The notes under the pieces were generated by a model, which worked only from the letters and a program-made list of their open reading frames with translations, was not told where the DNA came from and did no database searches. A stretch of DNA of 64,000 bases. Source: Kordia sp039026955 (GTDB taxonomy: Bacteria; Bacteroidota; Bacteroidia; Flavobacteriales; Flavobacteriaceae). The translations under genes and the position numbers were made by a program. Below are positions 38,458 to 45,986 of the stretch, piece by piece. Each line of letters opens with the position of its first letter. Positions within the stretch are counted from its first letter, which is position 1. Location of the stretch: positions 1 to 64,000 of the forward strand of contig JBCCLH010000018.1 of the NCBI GenBank assembly GCA_039026955.1, written 5' to 3'.

Positions 38458-40671
38458 ATGATTTCTCCACAGTTACATTCCGCTTTTCGTTTTTTTAGAA
38501 GTCATGATTTTCTGCGTGCAGTTGCCATGACAGCTTTGATGGTAATTGCAGGATGTGTACTTTATTTTTTGGGATATGAAGATTGGATTACAGGAACGTG
38601 TATCGGTATTTTGATTGTTTCGTTTAATGATATTCAAGGCAGCGCGGTGTATCGTACTTGGGCATTAGTATTGAGTTCCCTTTTGAGTGGATTTATAGTG
38701 TTTCTTGTGAATCTGTTGTATTTTTCCTTGCCGCTGACTTTATTATTTATCGCGATTGTTTCCTTCCTGTTGTACATGCTTTCGGTTTTTGGAAAACGCG
38801 CGGAAGTTTTTGCGTTTGCGGGTGGATTGAGCATTGTTTTAAGTCTGGTGAAAGTGTATGAAGGTGTAGCGTTGATCGAATATGCTTTCACGATTATCGC
38901 AGGTGGCTTTCTGTATACCTTCGTTTCCTCTGTATATCATTTCTTCACTCGAAAACGGCAAATCAAAGAACAATTGGGTGAACTCGCGAAACTCACTTCA
39001 GACTATTTGGAACATCGAATTTTCTTGGCGAAACAGAGTAATTTTAGAAAAGAAGTCAACAACAGACTACTGGATTTACAAGTTGCGATTATTGAAAAAC
39101 AAGAAAAGTTACGTACGCTGATTCTATCCGATCGGAAGATTCGTTTTGCTTCCAGTACACGCAACAAGCAAATGTTTTTATTGATAGAATTGATTGATTT
39201 TATGGAATTAGCAGTGGCGAATCCTGCAAATTTGGCGAAAATAAAATCGCTTTCGAATGTGACTGATGACATGTTTCAACCTTTCTTGGAGTTGGCTGAA
39301 AAAGTATCGAATCGAGTGATTTGCATTGCGCAAGAACTGAGAAGTTTCAATATAAATCCTGTCAAAAGAGCGACCATTGATTTTACAGAAGCAGAAAATA
39401 CCATTCAACAATTTTTAGATCAGATCGGTTTGCCGGAAGCGCGTGAAGGTGTTTTATTGATGAGTAATTTACTCGATTATTACAAACTTCAACTAAAGCG
39501 TCTTTCTACAATGGAATCGATGTTAGGAGATACAATGGTTCATGAAAAACTCGCATTGACAGAAAGTCAACAAACCTATTTTTTACAGAAAGAAAAGTAC
39601 CATTTTAAAGAAATTCCTAAAAACTTCCGATGGCAATCGCCTGTGTTTCGACAAGCACTTCGCATGAGTTTTGCGTTGATTTTGGGCTATGTCGTGGGTG
39701 CATTGTTACATGTAGAACGTATCTATTGGATCATGTTGACCATTCTATTAATTCTACGATTAAGTTATGGAATGACGCTGCAAAGATCCGTCAAACGTGT
39801 TATTGGAACAGCGATTGGCGCCGCTTTGGCGTTGCTCTTCATTCAACTTTCTACTTCTATTGCATTTTTTGTCGTCTTAGCCGCTTTGGGAATGATTTTT
39901 TCCTTTTCATTGTTGGAACGGAACTATACGATTGCTTCGTTTGCGATTACCATTAGCGTAATTTTTGCCTTTGCCCTACTCGATCCGAATTTGTACACTG
40001 TGATTCAATTTCGATTTATTGATACGGTTTTAGGTGCGGTAGTTTCGATGGCTGTTGCGTATGTTGTGTTTCCTTTGTGGGAATTTCGATCGTTTCAAAA
40101 AAGTATTGCAAAAGCTATGAATGCGAATCGATTGTTTTTGCGGGAAATTCTACATTTTCATCTTTCTGATCCTAAAGATGATACAGACTATCGCTTGAAG
40201 CGAAAAGCAGCTTTTTTAGAAAGTAGCCATCTCAATGCGAATTTTCAGCGATACAAACGTGATCCAAAATCGAAACAGCGTAATTATGAATTGTTTTATG
40301 AGTTGGTCAAGGAGAATCATGCGTTAGTGTCCACATTGACGAGTTTAGGGAATTATTTGAAGGAGCGAAACATTCCAAAGTTGAATTTGATTCTTAAAAA
40401 CGTTTGGACAGCATTAGATACTGCATTTGATTCCATCTTACAAAAAGAAGCTTCCCAAAAATTGGACACCACTGCTTTTATACAACTCAACGCCTATTGG
40501 CAACGATTGGAATACAAACGCAATCGGGAGTACGAATCAGGAAAAAAAGTGATTGATCCAGCTTTTAAACAAGAGTTGCAAGAAGTTCAGATGATTCAGC
40601 AGGAAGTTGGGCGAATTTGGGAGTTGTTGGAGTCTGTTCGGGGATTGACAACAGACTGTCTTAAAAATTAA
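38458..40671 (+). CDS. FUSC family inner membrane protein
   Basis: The frame begins with a TTG at 38368, but the ATG at 38458 (MISPQLHSAFRFFRSHDFLR) gives 737 residues and an N-terminus like the family. Two blocks of membrane helices (about 25-160 and 385-525) each precede a cytoplasmic helical region, the layout of YccS/YhfK and fusaric-acid-resistance proteins. Typical sequences are RAVAMTALMVIAGCVLYF and RQALRMSFALILGYVVGALL. The family is linked to efflux of aromatic acids, but the substrate here is unknown. It diverges from the symporter gene. Confidence 0.9.
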   Translation: MISPQLHSAFRFFRSHDFLRAVAMTALMVIAGCVLYFLGYEDWITGTCIGILIVSFNDIQGSAVYRTWALVLSSLLSGFIVFLVNLLYFSLPLTLLFIAIVSFLLYMLSVFGKRAEVFAFAGGLSIVLSLVKVYEGVALIEYAFTIIAGGFLYTFVSSVYHFFTRKRQIKEQLGELAKLTSDYLEHRIFLAKQSNFRKEVNNRLLDLQVAIIEKQEKLRTLILSDRKIRFASSTRNKQMFLLIELIDFMELAVANPANLAKIKSLSNVTDDMFQPFLELAEKVSNRVICIAQELRSFNINPVKRATIDFTEAENTIQQFLDQIGLPEAREGVLLMSNLLDYYKLQLKRLSTMESMLGDTMVHEKLALTESQQTYFLQKEKYHFKEIPKNFRWQSPVFRQALRMSFALILGYVVGALLHVERIYWIMLTILLILRLSYGMTLQRSVKRVIGTAIGAALALLFIQLSTSIAFFVVLAALGMIFSFSLLERNYTIASFAITISVIFAFALLDPNLYTVIQFRFIDTVLGAVVSMAVAYVVFPLWEFRSFQKSIAKAMNANRLFLREILHFHLSDPKDDTDYRLKRKAAFLESSHLNANFQRYKRDPKSKQRNYELFYELVKENHALVSTLTSLGNYLKERNIPKLNLILKNVWTALDTAFDSILQKEASQKLDTTAFIQLNAYWQRLEYKRNREYESGKKVIDPAFKQELQEVQMIQQEVGRIWELLESVRGLTTDCLKN

Positions 40672-40680
40672 TGAAAAATT

Positions 40681-40767
40681 ATTCTGGACTTGAGCTAGAA
40701 TCCCATCACTCTATTATAAGAAGCTGAATCAAGTTCAGCTTGACGCAGTTTGCGCTTTGTTAAAAAT
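40681..40767. repeat. Partial copy of the dispersed 150-bp element
   Basis: The hairpin AAGCTGAATCAAGTTCAGCTT and the following TGACG match the right half of the element at 36537-36687 (AAACCGAATCAAGTTCGGTTT, TGACG). The terminal repeats are missing. It sits between the convergent FUSC and glycerate kinase genes. Confidence 0.55.
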
Positions 40768-40770
40768 CTT

Positions 40771-41901
40771 CTATTTAGATTGCAACGCCTTCACAAAATT
40801 ATACACCGCATATTTCAAATTTTCATAACTATGTTTCATAGCATCTTCTAAACTTGTCACACCTTTAGTAACAGCATTTACATAACTTACGCCTAATTCT
40901 TCTTGTTCAGAAATGCTCAAGTCAGTAGCACCACAGAATACAGCAACAGGAATGTTTTGTTTTTGAGCAGATTCAATCACGCCCGTAATGGTTTTGCCTG
41001 AGAAGGTTTGGTTGTCTAGTTTTCCTTCGCCTGTAATGATCCAATCGGCGTTTTGTATGTGTTGATCGAAATCTAATAGGTTTTTGACGAGTTCAATACC
41101 TGAGGTTAATTTTCCGCGTAGAAATACAGTTGTTCCAGCGCCCATTCCGCCTGCTGCGCCACTTCCTTCTATGTTTTGAACGTCGATGTTGAATTGTTTT
41201 TGTATGAGATTGGCAATGTTTCGCAATCCTGTGTCTAGTAGTTCCACGTCGGATTCAGAAGCGCCTTTTTGCGGTCCGTATACGTGTGCCGCACCCTGTT
41301 TTCCATACAACGGATTCGTCACATCGCAAGCAATTTGAAAGGTTGTGGTTGCTAATTTTGAATGAATGTTACTAGTATCAATTTGATGAATTCGTCCTAA
41401 GTTTTCACCAATCGGATTTATTTTTTGTCCGTTTTCATCTAAAAAGTTATAGCCTAATGCCGTTGCCATTCCGATGCCGCAATCGTTGGTAGCGCTTCCG
41501 CCGATGCCTAAAATGATGGTTTTGGCTCCTTTTTCAATGGCTTTGAGAATCATCTCGCCTGTACCGAACGTGGTGGTTTTGCGACAATTTTGGTCTTCAG
41601 GTGACAACAATTTCATCCCAGACGCTTCTGCCATTTCAATAAAGGCTGTTTTTTTCGCTTCTAACCACAAATATTGAGCTTCAATCGGTCTAAATAACGG
41701 ATCGCTTACCGTGATGTTGATCAATTCTCCTTGTAAATGAGCTGTCAAAATTTCAATGGTTCCATCTCCGCCATCTGCCAACGGCAACCGTACAATTTCT
41801 GCCAAAGGTAGTACACGCAGAATTGCTTCCGTAGCCGCATCACAGAATTCGTTTCCTGTCAACGCACCTTTGAATTTGTCTGGAGCCAATATTATTTTCA
41901 T
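40771..41901 (-). CDS. glxK: Glycerate 2-kinase
   Basis: This 376-residue protein is a clear member of the GarK/GlxK glycerate kinase family. It starts MKIILAPDKFKGALTGNEFC, followed by LPLADGGDGTIEIL, then GIGGSATNDCGIGMATALGY, GSGAAGGMGAGT and ITGEGKLDNQT. It phosphorylates D-glycerate with ATP, giving 2-phosphoglycerate for lower glycolysis. It is the last gene of a leftward set with a GH63 glycosidase and a symporter, though separated from the symporter by 391 bases. Glycerate released from a glycosylglycerate is the obvious substrate in this setting; that is inference. Confidence 0.94.
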   Translation of the reverse strand: MKIILAPDKFKGALTGNEFCDAATEAILRVLPLAEIVRLPLADGGDGTIEILTAHLQGELINITVSDPLFRPIEAQYLWLEAKKTAFIEMAEASGMKLLSPEDQNCRKTTTFGTGEMILKAIEKGAKTIILGIGGSATNDCGIGMATALGYNFLDENGQKINPIGENLGRIHQIDTSNIHSKLATTTFQIACDVTNPLYGKQGAAHVYGPQKGASESDVELLDTGLRNIANLIQKQFNIDVQNIEGSGAAGGMGAGTTVFLRGKLTSGIELVKNLLDFDQHIQNADWIITGEGKLDNQTFSGKTITGVIESAQKQNIPVAVFCGATDLSISEQEELGVSYVNAVTKGVTSLEDAMKHSYENLKYAVYNFVKALQSK

Positions 41902-41981
41902 GGGTTTGATTTTGAGTGGTTGAGTTTTTTAGTTTTTTAGTTGTTGAGTCTGTGAGTTTTTGAGTTTTACGAAATTAATAC

Positions 41982-42116
41982 AAGTGCATGACAAATAATA
42001 ACTATCCTTTTCAGAATTAACACTTACGAGTAAAATTTTGCTGTATTTCCTATCAATACTTCTTCAACTTATTGATTTGAAATAACATCACAAAACTCTA
42101 GGCTTGTCATGCACTT
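41982..42116. repeat. Inverted-repeat element of about 135 bp in the symporter-kinase gap
   Basis: Perfect 13-bp inverted repeats AAGTGCATGACAA (41982-41994) and TTGTCATGCACTT (42104-42116) enclose AT-rich non-coding DNA. Beside it, 41911-41966 is low-complexity GAGTTTTT-type sequence. The rest of 41902-42292 shows nothing else clear. It is unrelated to the 150-bp family and may be a MITE or a folded RNA between the two genes. Confidence 0.6.
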
Positions 42117-42292
42117 TTAAATTAATACCATTTACAACTTGAAATTCTTGTAATAAAATACCCTTTTTTCCTTTCTTCTTCATTTAAAAAAGAAATCGTA
42201 GCTAAGGTTATGCTTGATTTTTGAAACTCGAATAAAGAAAAAAATCATCATTTTCTTTTACATTAATTTCAAATTATAACTGGTATAAAAAA

Positions 42293-43939
42293 CTAGGTTA
42301 AGAATGTTGGCATAAAATAGCTGATGATTAAAATCAGAACGAAGAATGCCACCAATATGTAGACTTCTTTGGTTAAAAAGTCTGCTTTTTTTACAGAGAT
42401 ATTAAAGTTATCCACTGTTTTTATATGTGTGTTTTTGGTGAAATAACTCACGACGTATGCTACGACTAAGGCGATGATGACACCTGTAAAATTCAACCAA
42501 ATCCAAAAGACTTCAAATCCTAAATCGATTCCAATGATTTCCTGCATGGTTTTTGAAAAAATTAAATTGATCAATACTGCCGAAATGATTCCTGCGTTCA
42601 TGCCAATATGATTGACTTTTTTCGAGAAAAATGCCAATAAAAAGGTGACCAAAACTGGACCATAAAATACAGAACCAATCGCATTGATGATTTCAATTAC
42701 CGCACTTTTGCTTCCACCGAATAGAAAGGCGGCGGCGATACACATGATTCCCCAAAAAACTACTGCTAGTTTCGACGTTAACATGTATTTTTTGTTGCTT
42801 AATTTCTTTTCTCCTCTATTGAAGAAATCTTCTACCGTTACTGCCGAAAGCGAATTGATTGTAGAACTCAAACTAGACATCGCTGCTGATAAGATTCCTA
42901 CCATTAAAATTCCAATCAAACCGTGTGGCAAGTATTTTAGGATGAATACCGGCAACATTAAGTCAGCTTTGAGTCCGTTTTGCGCAAAATCTTCAGGGAA
43001 ATGTTGTTCTGTTGTCGCCACGATTTCTTGTAAAAAGTCAGGTGCAATGGTTATAAATCCGCCAATGACCAATCCCATTAAACAATATACGAGCACTACT
43101 GGAAAACGAAACAATCCGTTTACGAGTAATAAAGTTCGTACTGTTTTTTCATTTTTACTGGAAAGCAAACGTTGTGCTTGTGTTTGATCGCATCCGTAAT
43201 ACGAGACATAGAGAAAGAAGCCTCCAAAAATCATCGGTAATATACCATATTCGTTGCCTTCTCCAATTCCCAAATTATAATCAATCACTTGCAAACGCTC
43301 TGGATCAAATCCGTTAGGTAATCCGCCATTTTCGTTGAGCAGACTCCATCCGTAATATAGACAAATGACCAATCCGCCAAAGAGAATAATCATTTGAATG
43401 GCATCGCCCCAAACAACCGCTTTCATTCCGCCTTGCCACGAATATACAATCGTAATTACACTGATAATCAATATTGTATACGCAAAATCAATATTGAGTA
43501 CTGCTTGTAAAATAATGGCAATTGTGTAGACCATAACGCCTGTTCCCAAGGCACGACTGATTTGAAATACGATACTCAAAGTTAGTCGTGTAGAACTGCT
43601 GAAACGTTTTTCGACAAATTCATAAATACTCACCACTCCTGATCGGAATAGTGGCGGCACAATCACAATCATAATGAAAATCATGGCCAATGGCACTGCA
43701 AATTCGAACGTGAGCCATTTCATTCCTCCATTTAATTTTAACCCAACAAAAGCAGGTGCGGAGATAAAACTGATGGCAGATAATTGTGTCGCCATTGTGG
43801 AGAGACTTAAAGGAAACCATCCTAAGCTTTTTCCGCCTAAGAAATAATCTTTAGAGTCTTTGTTTTCTTTGAAGAAATATCCCATTCCCAAAAAGAAAAT
43901 GATATATCCGATGACGATGGTGTAGTCTAGCCAATTCAT
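42293..43939 (-). CDS. Sodium:solute symporter (SSS family) of the glycosylglycerate locus
   Basis: The ATG at 43939 (MNWLDYTIVIGYIIFFLG) gives 548 residues; the frame opens earlier at 43996 inside the GNAT gene. About 13-14 membrane helices are seen, and the SSS signature is KDYFLGGKSLGWFPLSLSTMATQLSAISF. It overlaps the end of the GNAT gene by 4 bases (ATGA), so it is translationally coupled in the operon. Because the glycosidase of the locus has no signal peptide, the symporter probably imports the intact glycoside with Na+. The substrate is inferred. Confidence 0.9.
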   Translation of the reverse strand: MNWLDYTIVIGYIIFFLGMGYFFKENKDSKDYFLGGKSLGWFPLSLSTMATQLSAISFISAPAFVGLKLNGGMKWLTFEFAVPLAMIFIMIVIVPPLFRSGVVSIYEFVEKRFSSSTRLTLSIVFQISRALGTGVMVYTIAIILQAVLNIDFAYTILIISVITIVYSWQGGMKAVVWGDAIQMIILFGGLVICLYYGWSLLNENGGLPNGFDPERLQVIDYNLGIGEGNEYGILPMIFGGFFLYVSYYGCDQTQAQRLLSSKNEKTVRTLLLVNGLFRFPVVLVYCLMGLVIGGFITIAPDFLQEIVATTEQHFPEDFAQNGLKADLMLPVFILKYLPHGLIGILMVGILSAAMSSLSSTINSLSAVTVEDFFNRGEKKLSNKKYMLTSKLAVVFWGIMCIAAAFLFGGSKSAVIEIINAIGSVFYGPVLVTFLLAFFSKKVNHIGMNAGIISAVLINLIFSKTMQEIIGIDLGFEVFWIWLNFTGVIIALVVAYVVSYFTKNTHIKTVDNFNISVKKADFLTKEVYILVAFFVLILIISYFMPTFLT

Positions 43940-44544
43940 ATTGATGTGTGCGTTTTTAGCTTTTGTTGTAATTCTTGTTTGACAGTGGTGAACCAATCAT
44001 TTTTTAAAATGCTTAGTAAAATGGCGTCCGTTCTTCCTCCTCCGTTGATTGCGGGAAACTTGTTTCGTAAAAATCCTTCCGTTGTGCAACCAACACTTTT
44101 TAAAGCCGCAATACTGACTTCATTGTCTGCATACGCGCCAAAACCGATGCGTTCTACTTTTAACGTTTCAAAGGCAAATTGAAATAACAAATATTTACAA
44201 TGCTTGTTGATTCCTGTGCCTCTAGCCGATTTTCCATACCACGTATGTCCCAACTTGATGGTTTGGATTTCACTTGCATATTCATAAAATCGAGTCGTGC
44301 CAACATATTGTTTATTCACTTTGTCATATACGGCGAACGGATATTCTTTTCCCGATTTTCTTTGTTGCACTGCATTCGAAATATAGTTTGTTAGATTTTC
44401 CAAGCCGTTGCCTTTTTCAAAAAAGTAAACCCAAATAAAAGGATCTTTCGTAACTTCTAAAAGTTCATTTATGTGTGACAATTGCAAAGGTGTCAATCGC
44501 ACATGTTCATCTTCTAGTATGTATTCTTTTGAAAAATCTAACAT
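43936..44544 (-). CDS. GNAT family N-acetyltransferase, RimJ/RimL-like
   Basis: This 202-residue protein has the RimJ/RimL-type pattern: N-terminal LTPLQLSHINELLEVTKDP, the acetyl-CoA-binding region around LGHTWYGKSARGTGINKHCKY and a second half with LKVERIGFGAYADNEVSIAALKSVGCTTEGFLRNK. It would acetylate an amino group of a protein or small molecule. It sits between the glycosidase (6-base gap) and the symporter (4-base overlap). Its part in glycoside catabolism is not obvious; it may act on a sugar amine or be a passenger gene. Confidence 0.88.
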   Translation of the reverse strand: MLDFSKEYILEDEHVRLTPLQLSHINELLEVTKDPFIWVYFFEKGNGLENLTNYISNAVQQRKSGKEYPFAVYDKVNKQYVGTTRFYEYASEIQTIKLGHTWYGKSARGTGINKHCKYLLFQFAFETLKVERIGFGAYADNEVSIAALKSVGCTTEGFLRNKFPAINGGGRTDAILLSILKNDWFTTVKQELQQKLKTHTSI

Positions 44545-44550
44545 AAATTT

Positions 44551-45855
44551 CTACACAGGTTCTTCGTTTAGCATGTCAATGATTAGAGCGGCAGACCAAG
44601 AGAAATTGTTTCCGCCGTAGCCCGTTTCTGCTTCATTTTTGCGTGCGTCAAAATATTCATAGAAACCATATTTTTCAATTAAAGCAATGGAATCGTTTTT
44701 GACTCTTGTTGCGATGTTGTGAAATCCGTATTTATTCAAACCGTTGTAAATGATCCAATTGACGTTGATCCACACTGGACCACGCCAGTATTTTCGTGGA
44801 TTATAACGTTCGCTCGTCGGATCAAAAGAAGCACATAAGTACTGATGTTCGTTTCCGAATTTTTTCATCATCGTTTTGACCAAAGCTTCCGCGATTTCTT
44901 CTGTGGGAATTCCCGCATATAAGGGTGTGAATGATGAAGATGAGATATAGTTTAACGGTTTGTCATTTCGCAAATCGTAATGTACATACGCACCTAATGC
45001 TGCATTGAATAGCTTTTTGTTAAACGATTGTATACTTTTATGTTGCCAAGCTTCTAATTGCTGAATTTTATCTGCATTGTTACCTATCAGTTTGTACAAT
45101 GCTAGTAAACTTTCGTTCGATTTGATCAACATTGTATTGAATAACGGATCTTGCACTAAAAATGGCGATAATTCGGCTATTTTTTCATCGCTGTAGTTGT
45201 GTTCTTTTGCGATTTCAATGATATTCAAATAATGATCGTATTCCTTTTTCGATGGACGTTGCGAGGCATCCACATGCGTCGTATCTCTTCGCTCAAAAAC
45301 AAATTCTGGCGATTCCATTGTGCTAAAAATATCATCCCACAACGGCGAATTGTCCGTGCCCGATTCCCAATTATGGTAAATATACACCAAGCCTTCGTGA
45401 TGCACATCGCGATGGTTATAGAAGTATTCGTGATTTTTATAGACTTGGTCTAGCATTGGTGCAAGTCTTGCTAAAATTGCAGTCTTTTCCTTACTTTTCT
45501 TATACAATTCATGCAATGCAAAACCTGCCACGGGCGGCTGCGTCATTCCTGTAGATTTGTATTTTTTAGAAGCTGCCGGATGCAAGTCGGAGTTATGAAA
45601 ATCTGGTCCCGGGAAATACGAATCGCTTTCGGTATGAAAGACAATATGCGGAATAAAACCATTGTCCCATTGCGCATCTAGCAAGGTTTCCATTTCCTGT
45701 AACGCTTTTTCCATGTCTACATGTGCCCATCCGATCGCAATAAAACCTGAATCCCAATTCCACTGAAACGGATATAAGTTTTCACACGGAATGCTGAAAC
45801 CATCTTTCCAGTTGTTTTCCAGCACTTTCATAGCTTTTTTTTGTAATTCTTTCAA
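44551..45855 (-). CDS. GH63 glycoside hydrolase, MGH/glucosylglycerate hydrolase-like
   Basis: The start is a TTG at 45855 (434 residues, used for numbering); an ATG at 45831 would give 426. The alpha/alpha-barrel family signatures are present: YPFQWNWDSGFIAIGWA near the N-terminus, GMTQPPVAGFALH, NWESGTDNSPLWDD with the likely acid Asp168, WRGPVWINVNWIIYNGL and ETGYGGNNFSWSAALI with the likely base region. From memory these match mannosylglycerate hydrolase and glucosylglycerate hydrolase (GH63), which release D-glycerate and mannose or glucose. There is no signal peptide, so it acts in the cytoplasm. The pairing with glycerate kinase strongly supports the substrate class. Other GH63/GH37-type alpha-glucosidases remain possible. 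Confidence 0.87.
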   Translation of the reverse strand: MKELQKKAMKVLENNWKDGFSIPCENLYPFQWNWDSGFIAIGWAHVDMEKALQEMETLLDAQWDNGFIPHIVFHTESDSYFPGPDFHNSDLHPAASKKYKSTGMTQPPVAGFALHELYKKSKEKTAILARLAPMLDQVYKNHEYFYNHRDVHHEGLVYIYHNWESGTDNSPLWDDIFSTMESPEFVFERRDTTHVDASQRPSKKEYDHYLNIIEIAKEHNYSDEKIAELSPFLVQDPLFNTMLIKSNESLLALYKLIGNNADKIQQLEAWQHKSIQSFNKKLFNAALGAYVHYDLRNDKPLNYISSSSFTPLYAGIPTEEIAEALVKTMMKKFGNEHQYLCASFDPTSERYNPRKYWRGPVWINVNWIIYNGLNKYGFHNIATRVKNDSIALIEKYGFYEYFDARKNEAETGYGGNNFSWSAALIIDMLNEEPV

Positions 45856-45913
45856 TGTGATTTTGTTGTTAGTTGGTTGGTTGTTGGTTGAAAATTGATT
45901 TTTTATTTGAAAA

Positions 45914-45953
45914 AACTCACCACACTATGAAAATACAAAATATGTGGTGAGTT
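45914..45953 (-). terminator. Hairpin after the TonB receptor gene
   Basis: An 11-bp perfect stem (AACTCACCACA / TGTGGTGAGTT) with an 18-base loop lies 33 bases past the receptor stop and upstream of the glycosidase. The receptor is in the same direction, so this may lower downstream expression or protect the mRNA end; it lacks a strong T run. Confidence 0.45.
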
Positions 45954-45986
45954 AGGGAATTAAATAAAGCTAATCAATTTGTGTTG

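Noticed and set aside
41911..41966. GAGTTTTT low-complexity stretch as a regulatory repeat
   Set aside because: It is simple T/G-rich sequence after the start of the glycerate kinase gene with no defined unit or dyad.
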